A stretch of DNA of 64,000 bases, from positions 39,386 through 103,385 of the forward strand of contig NZ_JACHLI010000029.1 of assembly GCF_014204515.1 (NCBI RefSeq). Reading direction: 5' to 3'. The translations under genes and the position numbers were made by a program. The DNA is from Pseudomonas nitroreducens. Lineage in GTDB: Bacteria; Pseudomonadota; Gammaproteobacteria; Pseudomonadales; Pseudomonadaceae. This document shows, in pieces, positions 8,573 to 17,178 of this stretch. Numbering within the stretch: position 1 is the first letter of the stretch; each line of letters opens with the position of its first letter. The notes beneath the pieces were generated by a model that made no database searches, was not told where the DNA came from, and worked only from the letters and a program-made list of their open reading frames with translations.

Positions 8573-9868
8573 ATGGGTAAGAATGTCGTAGTCCTGGGCA
8601 CCCAGTGGGGTGATGAGGGCAAAGGCAAGATCGTCGACCTGCTGACCGACCAGGCTGCTGCCGTGGTGCGTTACCAGGGCGGCCACAACGCCGGTCATAC
8701 CCTGGTGGTCGCTGGCGAGAAGACCGTTCTGCACCTGATCCCGTCGGGCATCCTGCGCGAAGGCGTGCAGTGCCTGATCGGCAACGGCGTGGTACTGGCT
8801 CCCGACGCGCTGATGCGCGAGATCGCCAAGCTGGAAGAGAAGGGCGTACCGGTGCGCGAGCGCCTGCGCATCAGCCCGTCCTGCCCGCTGATCCTGTCCT
8901 TCCACGTGGCCCTGGACCAGGCTCGCGAGAAGGCCCGTGGCGACGCGAAGATCGGTACCACCGGTCGTGGCATCGGCCCGGCTTACGAAGACAAGGTGGC
9001 CCGTCGCGGCCTGCGCGTGGGCGACCTGTTCCACCGCGAGCGCTTCGCCGCCAAGCTGGGCGAGGTTCTGGACTACCACAACTTCGTCCTGCAGCACTAT
9101 TACAAGGAGCCGGCCGTCGACTTCCAGAAGACCCTGGATGAGTGCATGGCCTACGCCGAAGAGCTGCGTCCGCTGATGGCTGACGTGACTTCGACCCTGC
9201 ACGACCTGCGTCGCGCCAACGAGAACATCATGTTCGAAGGCGCCCAGGGCTCGCTGCTGGACATCGACCACGGCACCTACCCGTTCGTCACCAGCTCCAA
9301 CACCACCGCTGGCGGCACCGCCACCGGTTCGGGCTTCGGTCCGCTGTACCTGGACTACATCCTGGGTATCACCAAGGCCTACACCACTCGCGTGGGTTCC
9401 GGCCCGTTCCCCACCGAGCTGTTCGATGAGATCGGTGCGCGCCTGGCCAAGGTCGGTCACGAGTTCGGTGCCACCACCGGCCGTGCCCGTCGTTGCGGCT
9501 GGTTCGACGCCGTGATCCTGCGTCGCGCCATCGAGATCAACAGCCTGTCCGGCCTGTGCCTGACCAAGCTGGACGTCCTCGACGGCCTGGAAACCGTGCG
9601 TATCTGCACCGGCTACAAGAACGCCGCCGGTGAACTGCTGACCGACGCGCCGACCGACGCCGACAGCTACATCGGCCTCCAACCGATCTACGAAGACCTG
9701 CCGGGCTGGAGCGAATCCACCGTCGGCGTGCAGACCCTGGAAGGCCTGCCGGCCAATGCGCGTGCCTACATCAAGCGCATCGAGGAGCTGGTCGGTGCAC
9801 CCATCGACATCATCTCCACCGGTCCGGATCGCGCCGAGACCATCGTCCTGCGCCATCCGTTCGGCTGA
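8573..9868 (+). CDS. purA: adenylosuccinate synthetase PurA
   Basis: Catalyses GTP-dependent condensation of IMP and aspartate to adenylosuccinate, the first committed step to AMP. The N-terminal GTP/IMP loop TQWGDEGKGKIVD is intact, as are NAGHTLV and the TTGRGIGPAYEDK loop. The C-terminal region TGRARRCGWFDA is present too. The length is 431 aa from MGKNVVVLG; the ATG at 8573 was chosen over an in-frame start at 8558 because all family members begin with MGKN or similar. A terminator follows. Confidence 0.98.
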   Translation: MGKNVVVLGTQWGDEGKGKIVDLLTDQAAAVVRYQGGHNAGHTLVVAGEKTVLHLIPSGILREGVQCLIGNGVVLAPDALMREIAKLEEKGVPVRERLRISPSCPLILSFHVALDQAREKARGDAKIGTTGRGIGPAYEDKVARRGLRVGDLFHRERFAAKLGEVLDYHNFVLQHYYKEPAVDFQKTLDECMAYAEELRPLMADVTSTLHDLRRANENIMFEGAQGSLLDIDHGTYPFVTSSNTTAGGTATGSGFGPLYLDYILGITKAYTTRVGSGPFPTELFDEIGARLAKVGHEFGATTGRARRCGWFDAVILRRAIEINSLSGLCLTKLDVLDGLETVRICTGYKNAAGELLTDAPTDADSYIGLQPIYEDLPGWSESTVGVQTLEGLPANARAYIKRIEELVGAPIDIISTGPDRAETIVLRHPFG

Positions 9869-9886
9869 TCCAGCAGCTGTACTCAA

Positions 9887-9918
9887 CAACGGGCCGCTCA
9901 TGCGGCCCGTTGTCGTTT
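9887..9918 (+). terminator. terminator after purA
   Basis: An 11-bp GC-rich stem, CAACGGGCCGC with GCGGCCCGTTG, around a four-base loop, followed by a modest T-rich stretch. Confidence 0.7.
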
Positions 9919-10014
9919 CAGGGGTTGGCTTCTGTGTAGCGGCACGGGCTTTGCTGGTGAAACGGATCGGCGCCTTTCGCGCCAACTATCCGTTACGCCC
10001 GGAGGAAGCCCGCC

Positions 10015-11949
10015 TTGTCCGCCGTCCTGTCTCTGTTGCGCAGCCGCCTGCTGCGCCCCGCTTTCATCGCCCTGGGTATCGCGCTGCTGGTGCAGCTGAT
10101 GATTGCCCTGTGGTTGACCCGCAGTACCGTCGACGGCCTGGTCACCGACCTGGGCGCACACCTGGGTAACGAATCGCAACGCCTGGCCGGTGAGCTGGAG
10201 CAGGCTGGGCGGGAAGTCACCTCGGGGCTGAATGACCTCTCCGCGCGCACCCGCGAGCGCCTGGGTTCGGCGCTCTCCGCGCGCCTCAAGGAGGAGCAGG
10301 GTCAGTTGCGCCAGAGCCTGGAGCAGAGCCTGCGCCAGTCCGCCACGGAATTGGCGCAGCTGCTCGCCGCCGTGGCACCCAAGGCGATGTGGGACAACGA
10401 CGTGCCGATGCTTTCGGATTACGCCCGACGCGCCCAGGCCAATCCCAATGTGCTCTTCGTGGTCTACGACGATCCGCAGGGGCAGCACCTTACCCGTTAT
10501 CTGAACCGGCAGGACCCGCGCGTGGCCGCTCTGTTGGAGAAGGGCAAGGGTGAGCGTGCGCTGGATAAGGTGCTGGAGGCGGCTGGTCATGACGCCTCGG
10601 TATTCCTCGTCGAGGCGCCGATCAGCCCGAACGGCGTGGAAATCGGCAAGGTGCGCCTGGGCGTTTCCACCGATGCCATCGAGAAGCAGATCGCCGCGCT
10701 GGACCAGCGCTTCTCCGCCCTGGTTGCCAGCGGTGATCAATTGGTCGGCGAAAGTCTCGCGGGTGCGGCAGCGGACAGCACCAAGGCGCTCACGGCGCGC
10801 TTGCAGTCGGCGAAGCAGGCGGCGGAGGGCATGAGCCAGGGCGCGAAGACTTCCATCGAGGAGGCGGCCGGCACCCTGCGCTGGCGGATCGGCATGGGGC
10901 TGCTGCTGGTCGGGCTTGGCGTGCTGCTGTGCCTGGCCATCGTGCTCGGCCGCCGCGTGGTGAATCGCCTGCGGCTGTTGATCAATGCACTGAACGATCT
11001 GGTGGCCGGGGAGGGCGACCTGACCCGTCGGGTGCGCCTGGATAGTCGCGATGAGCTGGGCGAGATGGCCACGGCGGTGAACCGTTTCGTCGACAAGCTG
11101 CAGCCCATCGTGCGCGAGGCCGGGCAGGTGGCGCAGCAGACTGGCAGTGAAATCGCGGCGCTGGCCAGTCGCAGCGCCAGCGCCGAGGCGGCGGCGGAGC
11201 GCCAGCGCAATGAGGTGGCGGGCAGCCTGGAGGCGCTCTCCGGAATGGCGGCGGAAGCCGAGATGGAAAGCCGCTCGATGCAGGCGGCCCTGGCGCGGGT
11301 CGGTGAGATTCGCAAGGCGGCGCAGGCCAATGCGGCGATTGCCCGCAAGGTTGGCGGATTGATCGAGACGCTGGAGTCCCGCGTGCAGAACGGCGCCGGC
11401 GTGATCGAACGGCTGGCGCGGCAGAGCGAGCAGATCGAAGTGGTGCTCTCGGTGATCCATGGCATCGCCGAGCAGACCAACCTGCTGGCGCTCAACGCCG
11501 CCATCGAGGCGGCGCGTGCAGGGGAGAGTGGGCGCGGATTCGCCGTGGTCGCCGACGAGGTGCGCGCGCTGGCGAGCAAGACCCAGCAGTCCACTGGCGA
11601 TATCCAGTCGCACATCGGCGCGCTGCAGGACGGTGCTCGCGAGGCGGTGTCCGCCATCGGTCAAGCCCGTGAGCAGGCGGTACAGGGCCTGGCGGCGTTG
11701 CAGGACAGTGAGCGGCTGCAGCGTGAAGTGCAGAGCGCCGTCGAGGAAGTGCACGGCGCCATCGAGGCAGCGACGCATTCGGCGCAGCAGCAGGCGGCCG
11801 GCGCCGCGGCGGTGCGTGGGCGGGTCGAGGTGATCCATGCCGAGGCGAGTCTGGCGGCGGAAGCGGTGAGTGCGACGGCCAGCAGCGGGCGAGTGCTCGA
11901 TGGTCTGGCAGGGCAGTTGCGCGCCAGCCTGGGGCAGTTCAAGGCCTGA
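10015..11949 (+). CDS. methyl-accepting chemotaxis protein
   Basis: A transmembrane chemoreceptor of 644 aa. Membrane segment 1 is at about residues 13-35, with a periplasmic helical sensor domain to about 288 and membrane segment 2 at about 290-312. A HAMP linker and a long cytoplasmic signalling coiled coil follow. The hairpin tip (EQTNLLALNAAIEAARAGE, beginning near residue 486) is the universal CheA/CheW contact. The sensor region is rich in Ala/Gln/Leu heptads with no recognisable Cache or four-helix motif, so the ligand is unknown. The start is TTG just after a GGAGG-like site. It ends about 20 bases before a REP palindrome. Confidence 0.93.
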   Translation: MSAVLSLLRSRLLRPAFIALGIALLVQLMIALWLTRSTVDGLVTDLGAHLGNESQRLAGELEQAGREVTSGLNDLSARTRERLGSALSARLKEEQGQLRQSLEQSLRQSATELAQLLAAVAPKAMWDNDVPMLSDYARRAQANPNVLFVVYDDPQGQHLTRYLNRQDPRVAALLEKGKGERALDKVLEAAGHDASVFLVEAPISPNGVEIGKVRLGVSTDAIEKQIAALDQRFSALVASGDQLVGESLAGAAADSTKALTARLQSAKQAAEGMSQGAKTSIEEAAGTLRWRIGMGLLLVGLGVLLCLAIVLGRRVVNRLRLLINALNDLVAGEGDLTRRVRLDSRDELGEMATAVNRFVDKLQPIVREAGQVAQQTGSEIAALASRSASAEAAAERQRNEVAGSLEALSGMAAEAEMESRSMQAALARVGEIRKAAQANAAIARKVGGLIETLESRVQNGAGVIERLARQSEQIEVVLSVIHGIAEQTNLLALNAAIEAARAGESGRGFAVVADEVRALASKTQQSTGDIQSHIGALQDGAREAVSAIGQAREQAVQGLAALQDSERLQREVQSAVEEVHGAIEAATHSAQQQAAGAAAVRGRVEVIHAEASLAAEAVSATASSGRVLDGLAGQLRASLGQFKA

Positions 11950-11967
11950 GCGGCGCCAGAATGCTTT

Positions 11968-12051
11968 CGTAGGAGCGGACTATGTCCGCGATATGCAGCC
12001 GGCCAGCTCCGAGCTGCCGGCGACCTATCGCGGACAGAGTCCGCTCCTACG
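11968..12051 (+). repeat. REP-type palindrome (GTAGGAGCGGAC family)
   Basis: Two inverted arms, CGTAGGAGCGGACTATGTCC and its near complement ending GTCCGCTCCTACG, flank about 40 bases that hold a second small palindrome. This is a Pseudomonas repetitive extragenic palindrome pair; a related copy with different arms lies at 50894-50965. Confidence 0.8.
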
Positions 12052-12122
12052 CCAAGTTTGAATTTCCGGCCCTACGAGGGGGATCGAGGCGTGGGTTTGA
12101 AATTTTCAGGAACGCCGAAAAC

Positions 12123-12150
12123 AAAAAAGCCGAGCTATGCTCGGCTTTTT
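12123..12150 (-). terminator. terminator of the tRNA-Leu pair
   Basis: An AGCCGA/TCGGCT stem flanked by A-run and T-run on both sides, so it works in either direction. On the minus strand it closes the tRNA transcript. Confidence 0.8.
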
Positions 12151-12160
12151 CGTTTGAAGA

Positions 12161-12247
12161 TGGTGCCCAGGAGAAGACTCGAACTTCCACGGTGTTGCCA
12201 CCGCTAGGACCTGAACCTAGTGCGTCTACCAATTCCGCCACCTGGGC
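12161..12247 (-). tRNA. tRNA-Leu (anticodon CAG), downstream copy
   Basis: 87 bases including an encoded CCA. The acceptor GCCCAGG pairs with CCTGGGC before discriminator A. The D-loop has AATTGGTAGACG, the anticodon stem CTAGG/CCTAG surrounds TTCAGGT (anticodon CAG), and a long variable arm is followed by a T-loop TTCGAGTC. It is identical to the copy at 12394-12480 and reads CUG, the commonest leucine codon in this GC-rich genome. Confidence 0.96.
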
Positions 12248-12393
12248 ATGCTTTTCAGCATGGGGTGCGATGATCGCTCATCGTCTTGCGGTGGTGCAAC
12301 CCTTGGTTGCATCGGGCGGTCAAATGTTCGGTTATCAGGGTTCCGAACCCGCCTGATAAAGCCTGTCAGAGACTGACTTTATCCTTGAATAAG

Positions 12394-12480
12394 TGGTGCC
12401 CAGGAGAAGACTCGAACTTCCACGGTGTTGCCACCGCTAGGACCTGAACCTAGTGCGTCTACCAATTCCGCCACCTGGGC
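12394..12480 (-). tRNA. tRNA-Leu (anticodon CAG), upstream copy
   Basis: Identical over its 87 bases to the gene at 12161-12247, with encoded CCA. The 146-base spacer between the copies contains two hairpins (TGCAACC/GGTTGCA and TTATCAGG/CCTGATAA) that may guide processing. Both copies share similar 5' leader sequence around CTCATCG, indicating a tandem duplication that included the leader. Confidence 0.96.
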
Positions 12481-12543
12481 ACTGGAGTCGATGATTACTC
12501 ATCGTTTCCGTGTTACAACGTCTGTCTGACGCTGTGGGCGCGA

Positions 12544-12572
12544 ACTATACGGAGAGGGTTTTCGCTTGTAAA
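12544..12572 (-). promoter_or_regulatory. sigma-70 promoter for the tRNA-Leu pair
   Basis: On the minus strand TTTACA is followed 17 bases later by TATAGT, about 65 bases upstream of the mature 5' end of the first tRNA. Spacing is ideal and both hexamers are close to consensus. Confidence 0.7.
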
Positions 12573-12685
12573 CCCCTGATGCGATAAAAAATTTATTCTT
12601 GCCCAAAGCTGACCGACGAGCGGATTTCGCGCTTCAATAAGCACATGGCGCTCCATACCCCTATATATAAGGTGACCGCACTTTA

Positions 12686-15415
12686 ATGGCCGATTGGCAA
12701 AACCTCGATCCCGAGGCCGCCCGCGAGGCGGAAAAATATGACAACCCCATCCCCAGCCGTGAACTCATCCTGGCGCACCTCGCCGAACGCGGCGCCCCCG
12801 CGACGCGAGCCCAGCTGCTGGAAGAGCTCGGCCTCTCCGGCGAAGAGCAGGAAGAAGCGCTGCGCCGCCGACTGCGCGCCATGGAGCGCGACGGCCAGCT
12901 CATCTATACCCGCCGTGGCGCCTATGCGCCGGTGGACAAGCTTGACCTGATCCTCGGCCGCATCGCCGGCCACCGCGACGGCTTCGGCTTCCTGATCCCC
13001 GATGACGGCAGCGACGACCTGTTCCTCAGCCCGACGCAGATGCGCCTGGTGTTCGATGGCGACCGCGCCCTGGCGCGTGTGTCCGGCTTCGACCGCCGCG
13101 GTCGCCGCGAAGGCGCGGTGGTGGAAGTGGTCGAGCGTGCCCACGAGACCATCGTCGGCCGTTACTTCGACGAGAGCGGTATCGGCACGGTGGTCGCCGA
13201 CAACCCGAAGATCCAGCAGGAAGTGCTGATCCCGCCGGGCAAGGCCGGCAAGGCCAAGCACAATCAATTCGTCCAGGTGCGCATTGACGTCTGGCCGAAC
13301 GTGCATCGCCAGGCCCAGGGTGAAGTGGTGGAAGTGCTCGGCGACTACATGGCGCCCGGCATGGAAATCGAAGTCGCGCTGCGCAGCTACGACATTCCCC
13401 ACACCTGGCCCGAGGCCGTGGAGAAGGAAGCGGCCAAGCTCAAGCCCGAAGTGCTGGAGAAGGACAAGGAAAAGCGCATCGACCTGCGCGCCCTGCCTTT
13501 CGTCACCATCGACGGCGAGGACGCCCGCGACTTCGACGACGCGGTCTATGCCGAGAAGCGTAAAGGCGGCGGCTGGAAGCTGTTCGTCGCCATCGCCGAC
13601 GTCTCTCATTATGTGAAGGTCGGTTCGGCTCTGGATGAAGAGGCGGCCAAGCGCGGCAACTCGGTGTACTTCCCCGAGCGGGTGATCCCGATGCTGCCGG
13701 AGATTCTCTCCAACGGCCTGTGCTCCCTCAATCCGCTGGTCGATCGCCTGGCCATGGTCTGCGAGATGAATCTCTCCAAGGCCGGCAAGATGACCGACTA
13801 CCAGTTCTACGAGGCGGTCATCCATTCCCATGCGCGCCTGACCTACACCAAGGTCAGCCAGTACCTGGAAACCCCGGACAGTCCCGAAGGCCAACGCCTG
13901 AAGGAGCAGCTGCCGGCGGTAGTGCCGCACCTCAATACGCTGTATGACCTGTACAAGGTCCTGGTCGGCGCGCGCCATGTGCGCGGTGCGATCGATTTCG
14001 AGACCCAGGAAACCCGCATCGTCTTCGGTGCCGACCGCAAGATCTCGGAAATCCGCCCGACCCAGCGCAACGATGCGCACAAGCTGATCGAGGAATGCAT
14101 GCTGGCGGCCAACGTCGCCACCGCCAAGTTCCTCGAGAAGCACGGCATCCCCGCGCTGTACCGCGTTCACGACGGCCCGCCGCAGGAGAAGCTGAACAAC
14201 CTGCGCCAGTTCCTCGGCGAACTGGGTCTGACGCTGTACCGCGGCAAGGGCGACCCGACCCCGGCGGATTACCAGAAGCTGCTCGAGTCGATCCAGGGCC
14301 GCCCGGACCTGCAACTGATCCAGACCGTGATGCTGCGCTCCCTGAGCCAGGCGGTGTACAGCCCGGAGAACGCCGGTCACTTCGGCCTGAATTACGAGGC
14401 CTACACCCACTTCACCTCGCCGATCCGTCGCTACCCGGACCTGCTGACCCACCGCGCGATCCGTGGCCTGATCCGCTCCAAGGCGGCTTCCGAGCACGTG
14501 CAGCGCGCTGGCGCCGCCAGCATGCCCAAGGCGCGCATCTATCCGTACGACGAGGCCCGCCTGGCGCAGCTGGGCGAGCAGTGCTCGATGACCGAGCGCC
14601 GCGCCGACGAGGCGACCCGCGACGTCACCAACTGGCTGAAGTGCGAGTTCATGCGCGAGCGCGTGGGCGAGACCTTCCCGGGCGTAATCACTGCGGTGAC
14701 CGGTTTCGGCATCTTCGTCGAGCTCAGCGACATCTATGTGGAAGGCCTGGTGCACGTCACCGCGCTGCCCGGCGACTACTACCACTTCGACGCCGTGCAT
14801 CATCGCCTGGCGGGCGAGCGCACCGGTCGCAGCTTCCGTCTCGGCGACACTGTCGAGGTGGTGGTGGCGCGCGTCGACCTGGATGAGCGCAAGATCGACT
14901 TCGAGCTCTCCGACAACGTGCTCAGCGCGCCCATCGGCCGCAAGAAGCGCGGCGACAAGGCCGAGCCGGTCGCCAAGGGCAAGCCGACCAAGGGCCGGGC
15001 GCCCAAGGCTGTGGCGGCGAAAGACAAGCCGGCGCGGGCTCCGCGTGCCGTGGCGGACGATCCGTACCTCGCTCCGGATGTGGCCGTGCAGCCACGCAAG
15101 CGCAAGGTCGGCGTGGTCCAGGCGCTGCCCTCGGTGGCTCCGGAAATGCTCGCCAAGGCCGAGGAAATGCTCGGCAATACCGATGTGCGCAAGAGCCGCG
15201 AGGTGAAGAAGGCGCTGCTCGAAGAAGCCAAGGTCGGTGGCAACAAGCCGGCTGCCGGCAAAGGCAAGGTCGCGCCCGCCGCGGGCAAGCCGCGCAACCC
15301 GTCGAAACAGAAGGCCCGCTCCGCCAAATCGGCCAAGCACCGCAAGGGTTCTTCCGCGCCCAAGTCGGGTGACACTGGCGGCGCACCGGCCAGCAAGCGT
15401 AAGGCGAAGAAATGA
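12686..15415 (+). CDS. rnr: ribonuclease R
   Basis: A processive 3'-5' exoribonuclease that degrades structured RNA and takes part in rRNA quality control and trans-translation. It has an N-terminal winged helix (about residues 20-90) and two cold-shock-like domains. The RNB catalytic core has DGEDARDFDD at 276-285 holding the metal-binding aspartates, and an S1 domain lies at about 660-745. A highly basic Lys/Ala/Pro-rich tail (746-909) is longer than that of E. coli RNase R and probably binds RNA or ribosomes. The stop overlaps rlmB by ATGA. Confidence 0.97.
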   Translation: MADWQNLDPEAAREAEKYDNPIPSRELILAHLAERGAPATRAQLLEELGLSGEEQEEALRRRLRAMERDGQLIYTRRGAYAPVDKLDLILGRIAGHRDGFGFLIPDDGSDDLFLSPTQMRLVFDGDRALARVSGFDRRGRREGAVVEVVERAHETIVGRYFDESGIGTVVADNPKIQQEVLIPPGKAGKAKHNQFVQVRIDVWPNVHRQAQGEVVEVLGDYMAPGMEIEVALRSYDIPHTWPEAVEKEAAKLKPEVLEKDKEKRIDLRALPFVTIDGEDARDFDDAVYAEKRKGGGWKLFVAIADVSHYVKVGSALDEEAAKRGNSVYFPERVIPMLPEILSNGLCSLNPLVDRLAMVCEMNLSKAGKMTDYQFYEAVIHSHARLTYTKVSQYLETPDSPEGQRLKEQLPAVVPHLNTLYDLYKVLVGARHVRGAIDFETQETRIVFGADRKISEIRPTQRNDAHKLIEECMLAANVATAKFLEKHGIPALYRVHDGPPQEKLNNLRQFLGELGLTLYRGKGDPTPADYQKLLESIQGRPDLQLIQTVMLRSLSQAVYSPENAGHFGLNYEAYTHFTSPIRRYPDLLTHRAIRGLIRSKAASEHVQRAGAASMPKARIYPYDEARLAQLGEQCSMTERRADEATRDVTNWLKCEFMRERVGETFPGVITAVTGFGIFVELSDIYVEGLVHVTALPGDYYHFDAVHHRLAGERTGRSFRLGDTVEVVVARVDLDERKIDFELSDNVLSAPIGRKKRGDKAEPVAKGKPTKGRAPKAVAAKDKPARAPRAVADDPYLAPDVAVQPRKRKVGVVQALPSVAPEMLAKAEEMLGNTDVRKSREVKKALLEEAKVGGNKPAAGKGKVAPAAGKPRNPSKQKARSAKSAKHRKGSSAPKSGDTGGAPASKRKAKK

Positions 15416-16167
15416 GTCAGTGGGAAAAGGTCTACGGGGTTCATGCCGTAGAAGCGTTGCTGCGCCATCACCCCAAGCGGGTCAAGCAGCTGTGGCTGGC
15501 CGAAGGCCGGCAGGACCCGCGGGTCCAGACGCTGGTCGAGCTGGCCGGCCAGGCGCGCGTGCCGGTAGGGACGCGCGACCGCAAGGAGCTGGACGAGTGG
15601 GCCGAAGGCGTGCACCAGGGCGTGGTCGCCGAGGTCAGCCCGAGCCAGGTGTGGGGCGAGAACATGCTGGAGGAGCTGCTGGAGCGCTCCGCCGGCCCGG
15701 CGCTGCTGTTGGTGCTGGATGGTGTGACCGACCCGCACAACCTCGGCGCCTGCCTGCGTACCGCCGATGCGGCGGGGGCGCTGGCAGTGATCGTGCCCAA
15801 GGACAAGTCCGCCACCCTCAACGCTACCGTGCGTAAAGTGGCCTGCGGCGCCGCCGAAGTCATCCCGCTGGTGGCGGTGACCAACCTCGCGCGCACCCTG
15901 GAGAAACTCCAGCAGCGCGGCCTGTGGATCGTCGGCACCGCCGGCGAGGCCACCCAGATGCTCTATGAGCTGGACCTCACCGGGCCGACCGTGCTGGTGA
16001 TGGGCGCCGAAGGCAAGGGCATGCGCCGCCTGACCCGCGACCACTGCGACTACCTGGCCAAGCTGCCGATGCAGGGCAGCGTCAGCAGTCTGAACGTCTC
16101 GGTGGCCACCGGCGTCTGCCTGTTCGAGATCGTTCGGCAACGTTCCGCTGCCAGCGCCAAGCCTTAA
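15412..16167 (+). CDS. rlmB: 23S rRNA 2'-O-methyltransferase RlmB (Gm2251)
   Basis: A SPOUT-class methyltransferase that methylates G2251 in the P-loop of 23S rRNA. An L30e-like N-terminal RNA-binding domain (YGVHAVEALLRHHPKRVKQL) precedes the SpoU core. The three knot motifs are intact: DPHNLGACLRTADAAG, VMGAEGKGMRR and SSLNVSVATG. Length 251 aa is typical. It is translationally coupled to rnr. Confidence 0.96.
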   Translation: MSQWEKVYGVHAVEALLRHHPKRVKQLWLAEGRQDPRVQTLVELAGQARVPVGTRDRKELDEWAEGVHQGVVAEVSPSQVWGENMLEELLERSAGPALLLVLDGVTDPHNLGACLRTADAAGALAVIVPKDKSATLNATVRKVACGAAEVIPLVAVTNLARTLEKLQQRGLWIVGTAGEATQMLYELDLTGPTVLVMGAEGKGMRRLTRDHCDYLAKLPMQGSVSSLNVSVATGVCLFEIVRQRSAASAKP

Positions 16168-16172
16168 GCGCC

Positions 16173-16290
16173 AAGCTGCAAGTAAAAGCTTGCGAGCGGG
16201 GAGCCTGCCCGGTTCCCTGGCTTGCAGCTTGCAGCTTGCAGCTTGCAGCTTGCAGCTTGCAGCTTGCAGCTTGCAGCTTGCAGCTTGCAG
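16173..16290 (+). repeat. heptamer tandem array (CTTGCAG x10) with inverted copy
   Basis: Exactly ten uninterrupted copies of CTTGCAG occupy 16221-16290. A single inverted copy (AAGCTGCAAG) lies at 16173-16182, right after the rlmB stop. The array lies between rlmB and the rpsF promoter. A 7-base unit cannot keep a reading frame if its copy number changes, so it is non-coding and probably variable in length. Confidence 0.93.
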
Positions 16291-16323
16291 CTGCGGCAGT
16301 TGTACAAATAATCGTCAATTGCC

Positions 16324-16352
16324 TTGCGCCACCTTCCCCCCTTCTCTAGAAT
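16324..16352 (+). promoter_or_regulatory. probable sigma-70 promoter of the rpsF operon
   Basis: TTGCGC and TAGAAT separated by 17 bases, about 116 bases before the rpsF start. No terminator lies between it and rpsF. Confidence 0.5.
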
Positions 16353-16467
16353 GTCGGCCCTTGTCGTCCGGGCAGGCGTTCGCGCGTGCCTCCGAGCGGC
16401 AAGGAAAAAATCATTCACTCCTTGTCTGACCGCTTTGTCGGCAGGCTGCAATCCGTAAGGAGCATTT

Positions 16468-16884
16468 ATGCGTCATTACGAAATCGTGTTCCTGGTTCAC
16501 CCGGACCAGAGCGAACAAGTCGGTGGCATGGTCGAGCGTTACACCAAGGCCATCGAAGAAGACGGCGGCAAAGTCCACCGTCTGGAAGACTGGGGCCGTC
16601 GTCAGCTGGCTTACGCCATCAACAACGTGCACAAGGCTCACTACGTTCTGATGAACGTCGAGTGCACCGCCAAGGCCCTGGCAGAAATGGAAGACAACTT
16701 CCGTTACAACGACGCCGTGATCCGTAACATGGTCATCCGTCGCGACGAAGCCGTTACCGGCCAGTCCGAAATGCTGAAGGCCGAAGAGAGCCGCAACGAG
16801 CGCCGCGAGCGCCGTGAGCGTCCCGAATCGAACGAGGGCGAGTCCGCTGACGGCGATGATAGCCGCGACAGCGCTGACGAGTAA
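16468..16884 (+). CDS. rpsF: 30S ribosomal protein S6
   Basis: A small-subunit protein that binds the central domain of 16S rRNA together with S18. It begins MRHYEIVFLVHPDQSEQV and has the conserved W-G-RRQLAYAINN strand. The C-terminus is strongly acidic with Arg/Glu repeats followed by an Asp/Ser tail. In E. coli the S6 tail is a substrate for RimK glutamylation; whether that applies here cannot be seen. Length 138 aa. First gene of rpsF-rpsR-DUF2232-rplI. TAAGGAG lies just ahead of the ATG. Confidence 0.98.
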   Translation: MRHYEIVFLVHPDQSEQVGGMVERYTKAIEEDGGKVHRLEDWGRRQLAYAINNVHKAHYVLMNVECTAKALAEMEDNFRYNDAVIRNMVIRRDEAVTGQSEMLKAEESRNERRERRERPESNEGESADGDDSRDSADE

Positions 16885-16913
16885 TCCCGGACCAGTATTG
16901 AGGAGCCACACAC

Positions 16914-17144
16914 ATGGCACGTTTCTTCCGTCGTCGTAAGTTCTGCCGTTTCACCGCTGAAGGCGTGAAAGAGATCGATTACAAGGATCTCAACACCCTG
17001 AAAGCCTACGTTTCCGAAACCGGCAAGATCGTTCCGAGCCGTATCACCGGCACCAAGGCCAAATACCAGCGTCAGCTGGCGACCGCTATCAAGCGCGCCC
17101 GCTACCTGGCCCTGCTTCCCTACACCGACAGCCACGGCCGTTGA
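16914..17144 (+). CDS. rpsR: 30S ribosomal protein S18
   Basis: Binds as a dimer with S6 to the platform of the 30S subunit. The 76-aa product starts MARFFRRRKFCRFTAEGVKEIDYKD and contains the signature SRITGTKAKYQRQLATAIKRARYLALLPY (split here for description). The length is standard. AGGAG precedes the ATG. The single Cys in RRKFCRF is normal for S18 with one remaining zinc-type ligand. Confidence 0.98.
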   Translation: MARFFRRRKFCRFTAEGVKEIDYKDLNTLKAYVSETGKIVPSRITGTKAKYQRQLATAIKRARYLALLPYTDSHGR

Positions 17145-17178
17145 TCGGGCAGTCGACTGGAATTGATGGATAGATCGC

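Noticed and set aside
7337..9985. An 882-codon minus-strand frame across hisZ and purA
   Set aside because: It is antisense to two well-supported housekeeping genes and runs across the purA-MCP gap; its protein has no recognisable motif.
12683..15340. An 885-codon minus-strand frame opposite rnr
   Set aside because: A codon-bias shadow of rnr: repetitive His/Leu/Ala/Asp composition and no start signal.
16221..16290. CRISPR array
   Set aside because: The units are seven bases with no spacers and no cas genes.
16190..16429. A reading frame through the heptamer array giving a repeated Leu-Gln-Leu-Ala-Ala-Cys-Ser peptide
   Set aside because: All frames of a seven-base repeat give similar peptides; there is no ribosome site and the rpsF promoter lies within it.
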